Positions 30,104-40,940 of a stretch of 64,000 bases of DNA are shown one piece after another (positions within the stretch are counted from its first letter, which is position 1; the number at the start of each line of letters is the position of its first letter). The stretch spans positions 1 to 64,000 of the forward strand of contig CAJFEE010000011.1 of NCBI GenBank assembly GCA_904373265.1. Reading direction: 5' to 3'. This DNA comes from Candidatus Harrysmithiimonas galli (lineage in GTDB: Bacteria; Bacillota; Bacilli; CAJFEE01). The translations under genes were made by a program, and so were the position numbers. The notes beneath the pieces are model-generated. The model searched no databases, was not told the DNA's origin, and saw nothing but the letters and a program-made list of their open reading frames with translations.

Positions 30104-30748
30104 TCAGTCCTTTTTTGACCAATCTGCCAAAAACTTTTCAATCCCTTGTTCAGTCAGCGGATGATGAATCATTTGCTCAAACACTTTATATGGAATCGTT
30201 GCAATATGCGCACCACTTAAGGCCGCTTGTGTTACATGCATTGGATGTCGGATTGAAGCCGCAATAATTTTGGTTTGAATACGATGGATAGAGAAAATGG
30301 AAGCAATTTCTGATATCAAAGTCATTCCTTCCTGACCGATATCATCTAAACGTCCTACAAACGGAGATACAAATGTTGCACCTGCACGTGCAGCCAGCAA
30401 TGCCTGATTCGCTGAGAAAATTAAGGTTACATTGGTCTGAATGTTCATCTGTGAAAATTGTCTCACAGCCGCCAACCCTTCTGCTGTCATTGGGACTTTA
30501 ATCGTTACATTGAGATGGATAGCCGCCAACTTTTTTCCTTCTTCCACCATACCCGCAGCATCAAGTGAAAGTACTTCGGCACTGATCGGACCATCAATCA
30601 CTTCTGTAATTTCCTGAATTCTATCCTCAAAGGTAACATTTTTTTCTTTTGCCACCAATGATGGATTGGTTGTTACACCTGAAATAAAACCTAAACGATA
30701 TGCTTGCTTAATCTCGTCTAAATTTGCCGTATCAATAAAAAACTCCAC
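30104..30748 (-). CDS. fsa: Transaldolase / fructose-6-phosphate aldolase family protein
   Basis: The product is 214 residues, the size of the small decameric transaldolase/FSA group (YwjH, Tal). It starts [16 protein letters not shown], with the conserved Asp, and has the Schiff-base lysine in NVTIKVPMT (about residue 84). The later [13 protein letters not shown] and the [10 protein letters not shown] phosphate site are also present. Members either move dihydroxyacetone units in the pentose phosphate pathway or split fructose 6-phosphate; sequence alone does not decide. The start is GTG, 9 bases after AAGGAG. It lies between fba and murA. Confidence 0.92.
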   Translation of the reverse strand: MEFFIDTANLDEIKQAYRLGFISGVTTNPSLVAKEKNVTFEDRIQEITEVIDGPISAEVLSLDAAGMVEEGKKLAAIHLNVTIKVPMTAEGLAAVRQFSQMNIQTNVTLIFSANQALLAARAGATFVSPFVGRLDDIGQEGMTLISEIASIFSIHRIQTKIIAASIRHPMHVTQAALSGAHIATIPYKVFEQMIHHPLTEQGIEKFLADWSKKD

Positions 30749-31290
30749 AACTTCGCACTCCTTTTTATGTATAACAGATTTCTGGTAAATTGTATAACCT
30801 GTTTTTCTATTGTATATCGTAAAAGCTATGACTGTCCATTGTATTTATGATCTGAAAAACCACGAAATGAAAATAGCTCCTCTATTCCATTCAAATAAAA
30901 ATAGTATTTCCACTGCTATAAATAAACAAATGCTTTCTAAAGCTGGTTGTCAATCGCTCATACAGAATCAAAAAGATTGTTCAAAAACAAAATACATCCA
31001 CGCATCATCTTTACAGATCAAACCGAAAAAATAAAAGTCCCGGGCTTTTGATTTGTTCTTTGCGTACAATTTGCTTATACATGTGTATGCATCTATGAGC
31101 ATTATTTATAAGAAAAACAAATCCATTCCTTATTTCTCTCTTATAAACAACACATCAAGGCACCACACAATCACAAATCTTTTCAAGCTTCGAGACCTTT
31201 ATCCTTTGTGTAACACGACCTCACCTATTAAAACAATATGTTTTGGATTCATTTGGCTCCGAAAATCATTTTACTTTTATTTGCCAGTCT
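30749..31290. other. AT-rich gap between fba and fsa
   Basis: About 540 bases. It holds a near-palindrome AAAAGTCCCGGGCTTTT (31033-31049) with no loop, so it is not a usual terminator. Short frames on the plus strand lack ribosome sites. Confidence 0.5.
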
Positions 31291-32154
31291 TTATGCTTTA
31301 CCGTTTGAACCAAACTCACGAATTTTCTTTTTCACTGTTTCTTTGATCATTTCACGACCAGGACCCAGATATTTACGTGGATCATATACTTTATCATCTT
31401 TTGCCAAAATCTCACGAACTACTTTTGTAAACTCAATCTGATTCTCTGTATTTACATTAATTTTTGCTGTCCCAAGAGAAATGGCTCTTTTAATATCTTT
31501 CTCTGGAATTCCTGTACCACCATGCAGCACCAAAGGCAAACCCGTTTCTTTCCCAATTTGTTCCATGCGATCAAAACCCAATTTTGGCTCACCTTTATAC
31601 GGACCATGTACAGAGCCAAGTGCTGGAGCCAATGTATCAATATGTGTTTCCTGAACCAGCTTCATACATTCCTCAGGAACAGCATACATCGCTTCGGCAT
31701 CACTAACAATCAGATCATCCTCTTGACCACCGACACGTCCTAGCTCAGCTTCTACAGAGGCATTGACTTTTATAGCTTCGGCAACCACCGCTTTGGTCAT
31801 AGCAATATTTTCTTCTAATGGATGGTGTGAACCATCAATCATAACGGATGTAAACCCTCCGTCCAACGCCGCCTTACAGCTTTCAAATGAAGAACCGTGA
31901 TCCAAATGAATCGCAACCGGAACCGTAATATGATATTCCTCCATTAAAGCTTTGGTCATGTCCACACACAATCTATAGCCTCCCATATAGCGTGCAGCAC
32001 CTTCAGATACACCCAAAATCACAGGGGAGTTTTCCTCTTGTGCAGCTTGTAAAATCGCTTGTGTCCACTCCAAATTATTAATGTTAAATTGACCCACTGC
32101 ATATTTTCCTTCTTTTGCTTTGTTTAACATTTCCTTCATGTTTACCAGTGACAT
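31291..32154 (-). CDS. fba: Fructose-bisphosphate aldolase, class II
   Basis: The enzyme interconverts fructose 1,6-bisphosphate with glyceraldehyde 3-phosphate and dihydroxyacetone phosphate in glycolysis and gluconeogenesis. The product is 287 residues. Zinc and substrate motifs are clear: [11 protein letters not shown] near residue 82, [24 protein letters not shown], and [11 protein letters not shown] near residue 208. GGGAGG stands 5 bases before a first ATG (32157) and 8 before a second (32154); I took the second, which also matches the usual MxLV start. The gene lies between spo0F and fsa, the B. subtilis fbaA position. Confidence 0.96.
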   Translation of the reverse strand: MSLVNMKEMLNKAKEGKYAVGQFNINNLEWTQAILQAAQEENSPVILGVSEGAARYMGGYRLCVDMTKALMEEYHITVPVAIHLDHGSSFESCKAALDGGFTSVMIDGSHHPLEENIAMTKAVVAEAIKVNASVEAELGRVGGQEDDLIVSDAEAMYAVPEECMKLVQETHIDTLAPALGSVHGPYKGEPKLGFDRMEQIGKETGLPLVLHGGTGIPEKDIKRAISLGTAKINVNTENQIEFTKVVREILAKDDKVYDPRKYLGPGREMIKETVKKKIREFGSNGKA

Positions 32155-32291
32155 CATACAATCCTCCCATTTGTTGTAAGTCGTATCAACAGCATTTTAT
32201 ATACCTATCCTCTATTTTTTCTTATTTTTATTTTTGCTTATTGTTCAAATGATATGTCTTTATGATACTGAGTGCAATTTAGGCGGTTTTT

Positions 32292-32663
32292 TTAAGAACA
32301 AATGCAATGCTTTTCTACCCGATTCAACAGCTCATTCAAATCAAACGGTTTTGGAATTACCTCGATCACGCCAAGCCCCAATGCTTTACTTGCCAATTCC
32401 ACTTCTCCAAACGCAGTCATTAAAATGGTAGGGATTTGTCGTTTTTGTTTTACCATATGCTCAATGAATGTAACGCCGTCCATTACTGGCATCTTCATAT
32501 CTATAAACGCAAAATCAAAATGCTGTTCTTGAATCAATTCTAACCCTTTCAAACCATTTGAAGCAACTGAAACCGCCCATCCGTTTTGGGTAAAAAATTC
32601 TTGCAGCAGCATACGGATTCCACTCTGATCATCGACAACGAGAATGTTTCCTTTTTTGCACAT
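32292..32663 (-). CDS. spo0F: Sporulation initiation phosphotransferase Spo0F
   Basis: Spo0F is a single-domain response regulator that takes phosphate from sensor kinases (KinA type) and hands it to Spo0B, then Spo0A, starting sporulation. The product is 123 residues with no output domain. The phosphorylation pocket is complete: D11-D12, phospho-acceptor D55 (FIDMKMP), T83 and K105 (PKPFD). AAGGGGG lies 7 bases before the ATG. A near-perfect sigma-H promoter and Spo0A-like boxes lie upstream. Its place between pyrG and fba is the conserved Bacillus locus. Confidence 0.96.
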   Translation of the reverse strand: MCKKGNILVVDDQSGIRMLLQEFFTQNGWAVSVASNGLKGLELIQEQHFDFAFIDMKMPVMDGVTFIEHMVKQKRQIPTILMTAFGEVELASKALGLGVIEVIPKPFDLNELLNRVEKHCICS

Positions 32664-32675
32664 TTCAGAACCCCC

Positions 32676-32705
32676 TTATTTTGACATAAAACAATGTCAA
32701 AATAA
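32676..32705. repeat. Perfect 11-bp inverted repeat in the spo0F leader
   Basis: TTATTTTGACA (32676-32686) mirrors TGTCAAAATAA (32695-32705) with an 8-base spacer. It lies between the sigma-H promoter and the ribosome site of spo0F. Each arm holds TGTCAAA, one base from the Spo0A box TGTCGAA, so an operator is plausible. There is no U tract. Confidence 0.6.
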
Positions 32706-32708
32706 GAA

Positions 32709-32733
32709 ATTCTTTATAAAACCCAAAATTCCT
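32709..32733 (-). promoter_or_regulatory. Candidate sigma-H promoter of spo0F
   Basis: On the minus strand, AGGAATT (32727-32733), exactly 11 bases, then AAAGAAT (32709-32715). This fits the sigma-H consensus RnAGGAwWW-N11-12-RnnGAAT at every specified base I can compare. B. subtilis spo0F is sigma-H controlled. Confidence 0.7.
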
Positions 32734-32738
32734 TTTTC

Positions 32739-32747
32739 AATCGACAA
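32739..32747 (-). promoter_or_regulatory. Possible Spo0A box
   Basis: TTGTCGATT on the minus strand, one mismatch from TTGTCGAA-type 0A boxes, six bases upstream of the sigma-H -35 element. Confidence 0.4.
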
Positions 32748-32762
32748 AATTTCATAATTTTG

Positions 32763-34388
<1,626 letters not shown>

Positions 34389-34700
34389 TCATTTTTCCAT
34401 AAATTTATTTCAACCTTTTCATAACACATGGGACATTATAGAATAAAAACAATCCTTTTTATTTTATCCACAGGAAAGAACAATTGGCTTAAAATCGTTT
34501 TCTTTAAACAAATATGCCTGATTATGCCTACTAACACTCTGATCTGTTGAAAAGTCCCTTTATGTATTTACAATTTCCTCATCAAGCTAAGCCCCTTTGA
34601 GAAGTGCTGCTTCTATGCAATGACCAAAAAAACAAGCAATCATTCTTCTTACATTTGTTCAGGGCTCTCCCGATCGATTGTACCTATATTAGACACAAAA

Positions 34701-34732
34701 CAAAAAATGCTCCCATCCATAGACAGGAGCAT
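34701..34732 (-). terminator. Terminator of rpoE
   Basis: ATGCTCC (34707-34713) pairs with GGAGCAT (34726-34732), followed on the minus strand by a T6 run. A second small inverted repeat (34731-34755, ATCAATTTT/AAAATTGAT) abuts it on the rpoE side. Confidence 0.88.
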
Positions 34733-34820
34733 CAATTTTTGAGCCCAAAATTGATTCTAACGATTTTTATATGGAATGTCAAGAATGGCAAGTCTTCATT
34801 TTCCTTGGAAAATACACAGG

Positions 34821-35378
34821 TTATCGTTCTCTTTCATCTGTCAGACCATCTGTTAAATCTTCTTCATCAAGCGCACGATCATCATCCTCTAAAATAAAGC
34901 CCTCATCCAAATCATCAACTGCATCCAAGTCCATATCATCTTCTATAGCAATGCTATCGTTGATGTCCACTTCTTCATCATATTCTGAGACAATAAATTC
35001 ATCCTCATCATCGGCGAAATCTTCGTCATAAATATCCTCATCCAATAAATCAAAGTCCTCATCATCTTGTGTTTTTGATTTTTTACTTCTTGGTCTGGAA
35101 GTCGTAATGATATCATCTTCCAACTTTTCAAATGGATACCATTCACATAACCCCCATTGGTTATCCCCAACACAAATAAAACGACCATCAATATTTAAAT
35201 CTGTATAAAATTGAACGATTCTGTTTTTAATTTCCTCATCATTCAATCTTAATTGTTCACTTACTTCCCTAAACATAGATTTAAAGGAAATGGGCTCCTT
35301 TCTATCCTGTTTCAAAATCTCATACGCCAAGTCTACCAAAGATATTTCTCTAATATCCAATTCCTGCTTTGCAGCCAT
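34821..35378 (-). CDS. rpoE: DNA-directed RNA polymerase delta subunit
   Basis: Delta is the Gram-positive-specific RNA polymerase subunit that helps recycling and promoter selectivity. The product is 185 residues. The N-terminal HARE-type winged helix covers residues about 8-80 (ISLVDLAYEILKQDRKEPIS; VQFYTDLNIDGRFI), and the C-terminal half is a disordered, strongly acidic Asp/Glu tail. I begin at MAAKQELDI (35378), which aligns with the B. subtilis protein and has GGAAGGAT upstream; two ATGs further upstream are less well placed. It precedes pyrG, the conserved order. Confidence 0.94.
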   Translation of the reverse strand: MAAKQELDIREISLVDLAYEILKQDRKEPISFKSMFREVSEQLRLNDEEIKNRIVQFYTDLNIDGRFICVGDNQWGLCEWYPFEKLEDDIITTSRPRSKKSKTQDDEDFDLLDEDIYDEDFADDEDEFIVSEYDEEVDINDSIAIEDDMDLDAVDDLDEGFILEDDDRALDEEDLTDGLTDERER

Positions 35379-35618
35379 GTGCGTTCTCATCCTTCCCATA
35401 TCAATATATTCAATTCCAATTCATGAAATATAGACACATTCAATACTTGTAAATGATTCGCTATACTGGTTTAGCCTGATCAAAAACCATACCATTCATT
35501 ATAATCCAATTCAATCAGATTATACCAGTTAAATTTGCAAATTTTCCTTTGCTTCTTTTCTTTTCAAACGTTTCAGAGGACATAACACTCTGCTTCAATG
35601 ATTTTCCCAAATTTTAAA

Positions 35619-36077
35619 TCAATGAAATACTTCTGTACCATTTGAAAGAATCGTAGGAAAAAATTGATGTGTAATTTTAAAACAACCGATTCTTTCCTCA
35701 CATAAAAATAACTGATAAACAAATGTAACCTGTTTTAATATACCTTGCTCATAGCAAATTTCAATTGATTCTGTATCTGTGTTAAAATCCATCGTACCGT
35801 ATAAAGTTTGATACTGACTTTTTGTTTTTTGTCCCACAAGAAACACATGATCCTGTTCTATCGATCCTGCTCGCTTCAGTCGTATACGAGTACCATCCAA
35901 AGCTACCTGCAACTCAGAAACTGTTTTTTGCCCGTCCATGATTTCCTGATACGACACAATAAGCATATCACCTTGACGATGCCATACTGATTCTGTTTGT
36001 ATACATGATCGATCCTCATGTCCGTTGACTGATACAACCTCTGTTTCAAGTACAAGATGGGACTTCTTTTTCTCCAA
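35619..36077 (-). CDS. ywiB: DUF1934 (YwiB-like) protein
   Basis: About 152 residues, probably an eight-stranded calycin-like beta barrel as in the DUF1934 family. Family-type stretches include DMLIVSYQE, VALDGTRIRLKRAGSI and YGTMDFNTDTESIEICYEQG. Molecular function is unknown. The position next to rpoE-pyrG matches B. subtilis ywiB. The frame has an ATG at 36086, but AAGAAGG touches it directly; a TTG three codons later (36077) is 9 bases from that site and is my choice, not a sure one. No signal peptide. Confidence 0.78.
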   Translation of the reverse strand: MEKKKSHLVLETEVVSVNGHEDRSCIQTESVWHRQGDMLIVSYQEIMDGQKTVSELQVALDGTRIRLKRAGSIEQDHVFLVGQKTKSQYQTLYGTMDFNTDTESIEICYEQGILKQVTFVYQLFLCEERIGCFKITHQFFPTILSNGTEVFH

Positions 36078-36158
36078 ACCAATCATCCTTCTTTGTTTAT
36101 TTTCTTATACCTTTTCATTATTTAAGAATTTGAATCAAAAAGCAATCCTTTTTTAAAG

Positions 36159-36188
36159 GTTTAAAGAGAATCCGATCAACACATACTA
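36159..36188 (+). promoter_or_regulatory. Candidate sigma-G promoter of pbpG
   Basis: GTTTA (36159-36163), 18 bases, then CATACTA (36182-36188). The -10 matches the sigma-G consensus CATnnTA fully and the -35 fits the GYWTA-type box. It lies about 40 bases before the pbpG start. B. subtilis pbpG is forespore-expressed. Confidence 0.6.
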
Positions 36189-36227
36189 AGCATATTCAGC
36201 AAAAAATTTCCAAGTGTGAGGTTTGAT

Positions 36228-38279
36228 ATGAAAAAACAATCCCAACCTTTGAAAAAACGAAAACATAGACGACGGTTTTTGATGTTGTTTCTTGGCGGAA
36301 TCTTGATGGCTTTTTCCGGTTTCCTTTTGGCAATTCATTTGTCTGATCCCCCTTCACTTGAAGTAAAGCAAACAACCATTCTGTACACGCATACTGGTGA
36401 TATTTTGGGTCAACATACATATGGACAAAATCGAAGCTGGGTACCTTTATCTGAAATCAGTCCTTATATCATCCAAGGAACATTGGCGATTGAAGATCAA
36501 AATTTTTATACACATCATGGCTTTGATTATAAACGCATTTTCGCAGCGTTGCTTGTTGATTTACGCCATATGTCTAAAGTACAAGGAGCTTCAACCATTA
36601 CACAGCAATATGCCCGAAACTTATATTTAACGCATGAAAAAACATGGAAGCGAAAATTAAAAGAGGCCTATTATACCTTGAGGTTGGAGGTCAAATATGA
36701 CAAAGATACACTGCTTGAAGGCTATTTAAATACCATCTATTATGGGCATGGCATGTATGGGGTTGAAGCTGCCAGCCTGCATTATTTTGGCAAATCTGCA
36801 AAAGATTTAACACTTAGTGAAGCCGCCTATTTAATCGGCATACCAAAAAATCCGAGCCTATATACACCGATCGAACAACCAGAAGCCGCAAACAAAAGAA
36901 AAGCAGTTGTTCTTTATGCAATGGAAAAGAAAAACCTCATTACAGCCAATGAAAAAAAAGAAGCTTTGGCACAAGTCTATGTTCCAAAACAGATCACAAA
37001 AACCAAACACCCAAATGACTTCGCACCTTATTTTCAAGATATGGTAATGAAAGAAGCTGCTAAGATTTTACATGTCAGCACAGAGGAAATTTCCAAATAT
37101 GGGCTACGCATTTATACAACGCTGGATCGGAATATCCAAGAAAACTTGGAACATGTTGCCAAACAACAAATGCCCAACAATTCTGAGGTTCAGCTTGCCA
37201 TAATGAGCATGGATCCAAAAACTGGCGCAGTAAAAGGATTGATTGGCGGCAAAGATTATGCGACCTCCCCGTTTAATCGTGCTACACAAGCTAAACGGCA
37301 GCCTGGGTCGACCATCAAACCAATTTTGTACTATGCCGCCTTAGAAAATGGTTTTACACCGGCCACCACCATGAAAAGTACAGATACTGCTTTTACATTG
37401 GAACATGAACAAACGGTATATCGCCCAGCAAATTTTAATCATGCTTATGCTGATGATTTCATCACGATGGCTTTGGCTATGGCAGTTTCAGACAATATTT
37501 ACGCAGTCAAAACGCATCTGTCACTTGGAATGGACACACTTGTCCAAACTGCCAAAAAAATGGGCATTCAATCTGAAATGCAGGCGGTTCCAAGTCTTGC
37601 ACTCGGTTCCTCTCCAACAAGCATGAGTGAAATGCTAAATGCTTATGCATTGCTGGCAAATGGTGGGAAGACCGTTCAACCGACTTACATTCAAACCATT
37701 GTTTCACATGACGGGAAACTCTTATATTCCAAACAGACTGAAAAAAAACAGACACAAATTCTAAATCCACAAAATGCATTTTTAACCACCCATATGATGA
37801 CTGGAATGTTTGATTCTTCTTTAAATGGTTATATGCGGGTCACCGGAGATTCCATTGCTCATCTACTCACACGCCCTTATGCAGGAAAATCTGGTTCTAC
37901 AGATACCGATGCTTGGATGATCGGTTTCACACCTTCCCTTTTAACTGGCGTATGGATTGGCTATGATCGAGATCATCTACTGGACAAACCAACAGAAAAA
38001 TTACTTGCCAGAAATATTTGGATAGATATTATGGAAAAAAGTTTGGCGTATACACCGATTGAAACATTTGAGCCACCAAAAGGGGTCACAGGCGCATGGA
38101 TTGACCCGAAAACTGGACAGCTTGCTACAGATGCTTGTCCGCAAAGACGCTTTGTCTATTTTAAAACGCAGGATGTTCCAACCACTATCTGTAATAGTCA
38201 TCCTGAATTACCAAAACAAAAGCAGACTGAACCTAACAAATCTTGGCTAACACCTTGGAAAAAATGGTTCCCTTTTTAA
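36228..38279 (+). CDS. pbpG: Class A penicillin-binding protein, PbpG type
   Basis: A bifunctional peptidoglycan synthase of 683 residues. After a basic cytoplasmic tip, a membrane anchor covers residues about 16-37. The GT51 glycosyltransferase follows, with catalytic EDQNFYTHHGFD (Glu near residue 89) and GASTITQQYARN. The transpeptidase has SxxK (GSTIK, about residue 360), SDN (about 420) and KSGS (about 553), a KSG variant of KTG. The ATG at 36228 has GAGG 6 bases ahead; a GTG four codons upstream is the only alternative. Length and position (next to ywhA- and ywhC-like genes) match PbpG/YwhE of B. subtilis, which helps build the spore germ-cell wall. A sigma-G-like promoter supports this. 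Confidence 0.93.
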   Translation: MKKQSQPLKKRKHRRRFLMLFLGGILMAFSGFLLAIHLSDPPSLEVKQTTILYTHTGDILGQHTYGQNRSWVPLSEISPYIIQGTLAIEDQNFYTHHGFDYKRIFAALLVDLRHMSKVQGASTITQQYARNLYLTHEKTWKRKLKEAYYTLRLEVKYDKDTLLEGYLNTIYYGHGMYGVEAASLHYFGKSAKDLTLSEAAYLIGIPKNPSLYTPIEQPEAANKRKAVVLYAMEKKNLITANEKKEALAQVYVPKQITKTKHPNDFAPYFQDMVMKEAAKILHVSTEEISKYGLRIYTTLDRNIQENLEHVAKQQMPNNSEVQLAIMSMDPKTGAVKGLIGGKDYATSPFNRATQAKRQPGSTIKPILYYAALENGFTPATTMKSTDTAFTLEHEQTVYRPANFNHAYADDFITMALAMAVSDNIYAVKTHLSLGMDTLVQTAKKMGIQSEMQAVPSLALGSSPTSMSEMLNAYALLANGGKTVQPTYIQTIVSHDGKLLYSKQTEKKQTQILNPQNAFLTTHMMTGMFDSSLNGYMRVTGDSIAHLLTRPYAGKSGSTDTDAWMIGFTPSLLTGVWIGYDRDHLLDKPTEKLLARNIWIDIMEKSLAYTPIETFEPPKGVTGAWIDPKTGQLATDACPQRRFVYFKTQDVPTTICNSHPELPKQKQTEPNKSWLTPWKKWFPF

Positions 38280-38423
38280 ATTGAATCAAAATTTTTCCAA
38301 AACAAAAGCAAAATAGGTCGTTTTCCTTTTAGCAATCCATTTGCAAAAATCACGCAAAAAAGAGGGATTTATATAAAGAAAGAAACAATGAAAAATCCCA
38401 GATTCCTTGCACAACTCCAAAAG

Positions 38424-38540
38424 TTAAACAAAATATTGTACAATGCCTAGGCTGGAATAAAGACGATATTCAATCGGACTGATTCCAGCCGATTTTGCTT
38501 TTAAGCTTTTATGATTATAAGGATAAAATAGACCTTCATC
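38424..38540 (-). pseudogene. Remnant of an IS3-family (IS150-like) transposase, C-terminal end
   Basis: Read on the minus strand, a 38-codon frame ends at 38424 and translates with YNHKSLKAKSAGISPIEYR, close to the IS3/IS150 OrfB tail YNHKRIKAKLKGMSPVQYR. An in-frame stop lies just upstream of the frame, and the rest of the transposase is missing. The same bases form a 9-bp stem (38450-38458/38482-38490). It sits between the convergent pbpG and MFS genes. Confidence 0.75.
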
Positions 38541-38678
38541 TTATCCTTATTCATCTAAAGAAAGGTAAATCCTCCCATACTATACTTTCTGCTGAAAATT
38601 TTCTCATAGATGACATGCCTAAATCATTTCTTTTACATCATAGACTTTGAAATAGTTATTTTTGGTCAAATCTTTCTT

Positions 38679-39877
38679 TCAGACATCCGCTGCATACATA
38701 CTTGTTTTTCTTGCCTTTCTTGCTTTTCTGCCATGTAAGATCTCATAAACCAAAAGCGTAAACAATGTGAGTCCACCTAAAACCAAGTACATATTCGCAT
38801 ACCCTGTAAATGGAATGATCAGCCCTAAAATATATGGACCAAATCCAAGGCCTGCATCAAGAAAAATATAAAATGTAGATGTCGCCAAGCCAATACGTTT
38901 CGGACTAGCCGCCAAAACCGCAATGGCCTGCGCACTTGATTGAATATTTCCAAAACCAAGGCCCAGTAAAATACCTGCCAACAGTAGCGCAATTGAACCT
39001 TTTGCAAATCCTAATACAAAAAGCCCGGCAGAAAATAATAAAATAGCTGGATACATGACGATATTTGCCCCTTTATTATCCAGCAAACGACCCGTAAATG
39101 GACGTGAAATAAAGATTGCAACAGAATAAACAACAAAGAAAAAACTTGCGGCTTTTACCAAATCTAACTCAAGTGCATATGCGTTCATAAAAGAGAGTAC
39201 TGATGAGTAACAAAATGACCAAAGCAACGCAACCACGGAAATAGGCAGTGACTTGACTTCAATAAAATGAGAAAACGCAAATAATTTTTCTCTTTTTTTC
39301 CTATGAGATGTAACCGGCTGCATACGTAGCAACAAAGCAAGAATCAATCCAATCACAGATAACGAAGTACAAAGCGCAAAAATCAATTGAAATCCTGTGT
39401 GATGCATCATAAACAAGCCAATAAATGGACCAATGGCTGTTGAAATGTTGAGCTCATACTATAGTAACCAATTCCTTCTGCGCTTCTTGAACGCGGAATA
39501 ACTTGCGCAACAATTGTGCCTGTTGCAGTACTGGCCACACCCAATGCCATTCCGTGGATAAAGCGCGCCAAAATTAACAATAAGATTCCTGCTTGAACAA
39601 AATAAAGCATAGATGTAAAAATCAATAAAATTAAACCGGTAATCAATGTTTTTCGGTGCCCAAATGAATCAATAAAGTAACCCGTAAACAAACGACCAAG
39701 TAATGTGCCAATAATAAAAATTCCCGTAATCAGCCCCGCTTGACTCACTGTTGCATCAAAAGTATTGGTCGCATAAACACCAATAATCACAATTAATAAA
39801 TAAAATACAAATGTAAGTGTCGCATTAATCGTTGAAACCAGAATAAAATTCTTTGTCCATAATCTTTCAACCTTCAT
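38679..39877 (-). pseudogene. MFS transporter split by a single frameshift
   Basis: Two overlapping frames encode one major facilitator protein of about 400 residues. The first (39877 to 39407) covers transmembrane segments 1-5, with the LITGLILL and GRLFTGYFIDSFGHRK loop. The second (39416 to 38679) covers the rest, with ISRPFTGRLLDNKGAN. Around 39442-39444, shifting the frame joins SMSST to STAIGPFIGLFMM, as an intact transporter needs; one T lost from a T run (TTTT to TTT) explains it. The start overlaps the upstream MarR-type gene by 11 bases, so the two were translated together. It is either a recent pseudogene or a sequencing error in a homopolymer. Substrate unknown. Confidence 0.85.
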
Positions 39878-40304
39878 TTTGAATCTCTTCTTTCATCATG
39901 TAATCTTGGACATATTCTAATGTCTGAAATAGAATGTGTTTATGTTCAGGAGAAATATCTTTTAGCATTTGAGTCTCCAACGCCGAAATTTGTTCTCGAC
40001 AAAAAACATACATCTCTTCTCCTTTTTCTGTTAGCTGGATAATTTTCTCTCTTCGATCCAGTCCAGGAATTTGTTTGACAAGCCCAAGTGCTACTAGACG
40101 GTTCACACGTTTTGTAATGGTTGGTTTCTCAACTTCATAATAACGTGATATATCCACTAGTGTAGACGCACCGTTGATTTTGATATAGCGAATGACCTCC
40201 CATAGTACATAAGACAAACCGTATGCATGCAATTTCTGATTCAAAAGCGCAATAATCGGCCGGTATGAAGTAATAATTAATTTAAAAAATCCTTCCAAAC
40301 TCAT
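39867..40304 (-). CDS. MarR-family transcriptional regulator
   Basis: The product is 145 residues, a winged helix-turn-helix dimer. The DNA-binding part spans TLVDISRYYEVEKPTITKRV, and the wing contains GLDRREKIIQLTEKG. The start at 40304 (MSLEGFF) follows GAGAGG; an ATG four codons upstream lies at the edge of the operator and has no ribosome site. It is first in an operon with the MFS transporter, a common drug-responsive layout, and B. subtilis has a MarR-type gene (ywhA) near pbpG. A large palindrome covers its promoter, so self-repression is very likely. Ligand unknown. Confidence 0.9.
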   Translation of the reverse strand: MSLEGFFKLIITSYRPIIALLNQKLHAYGLSYVLWEVIRYIKINGASTLVDISRYYEVEKPTITKRVNRLVALGLVKQIPGLDRREKIIQLTEKGEEMYVFCREQISALETQMLKDISPEHKHILFQTLEYVQDYMMKEEIQNEG

Positions 40305-40315
40305 ACATCCTCTCA

Positions 40316-40354
40316 TTTAGTTAACCTAGTTAACTATTAACTAGGTTAACTAAA
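40316..40354. promoter_or_regulatory. MarR operator: perfect 18-bp palindrome over the promoter
   Basis: Bases 40316-40333 are the exact reverse complement of 40337-40354, with a 3-base spacer. Each arm has an inner GTTAAC...AGTTAA pattern, so two dimers could bind. On the minus strand a consensus TTGACA (40366-40371) lies 17 bases from a -10-like TAACCT inside the palindrome, so binding would block RNA polymerase. Confidence 0.8.
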
Positions 40355-40890
40355 TTCTGTAAAAATGTCAACGAATTTCTTTGTTATCAGATGTTTTATA
40401 AAATAAATGTCTACGATTATCGACTGGTTATGATAAAGAAGACCTGTCTATCATCGACAAAAAGCTTTGGGAAACATTTGCTCAAACCTATAAATATTCG
40501 TATAAAAAATCATGGTCATTATTTTCATACATAAGATGAAACCTAGAAAAATTATACGGATATCTTATAAAGATTAAATAAAAAATGGTCGATGGAATAA
40601 AAATCATTGCTCGATTTTTATCATTTCATATTTCTAACAGCCCAAAATCACCGCTTAAAATATTTTAACATATGTATGATACCTATTCATAACCGAATCT
40701 GGTCAAAGTCACACTGCTATACCAAAATCACTTTGATCTACAGAATAAATTTACAAGGATTCTTGACTACTTGATACGGTTTTAACACTTAAACCAATCG
40801 TAACACTCAATCTTTACCATAACAATAAAACAGCAACTGCGATTGGATGCAAGGCGGACAATACCAATGATACAAAAATATTCTATTTGC
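40355..40890. other. Intergenic region with no convincing gene
   Basis: About 535 bases. It includes the -35 box of the MarR operon at its left end. A short plus-strand frame around 40420-40540 (GYDKEDLSIIDKKLWETF) has coding-like composition but no start with a ribosome site. Confidence 0.5.
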
Positions 40891-40938
40891 AAAAAAAGGC
40901 TTATACATTATCCAATTGATAATATATAAGCCTCTTTT
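40891..40938 (-). terminator. Terminator of the ABC exporter gene
   Basis: AGGCTTATA-c-ATTATC on the left pairs with GATAATATATAAGCCT on the right with small imperfections. A run of Ts follows on the minus strand. It begins next to the stop at 40941. Confidence 0.85.
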
Positions 40939-40940
40939 GG

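Noticed and set aside
31033..31049. Palindrome centred on CCCGGG between fba and fsa
   Set aside because: It has no loop and no T tract, so it cannot act as a usual terminator, and no regulator is suggested.
40420..40545. Plus-strand frame with coding-like composition (KEDLSIIDKKLWETF)
   Set aside because: No start codon with a ribosome site and no family match; it could be debris from a lost gene.
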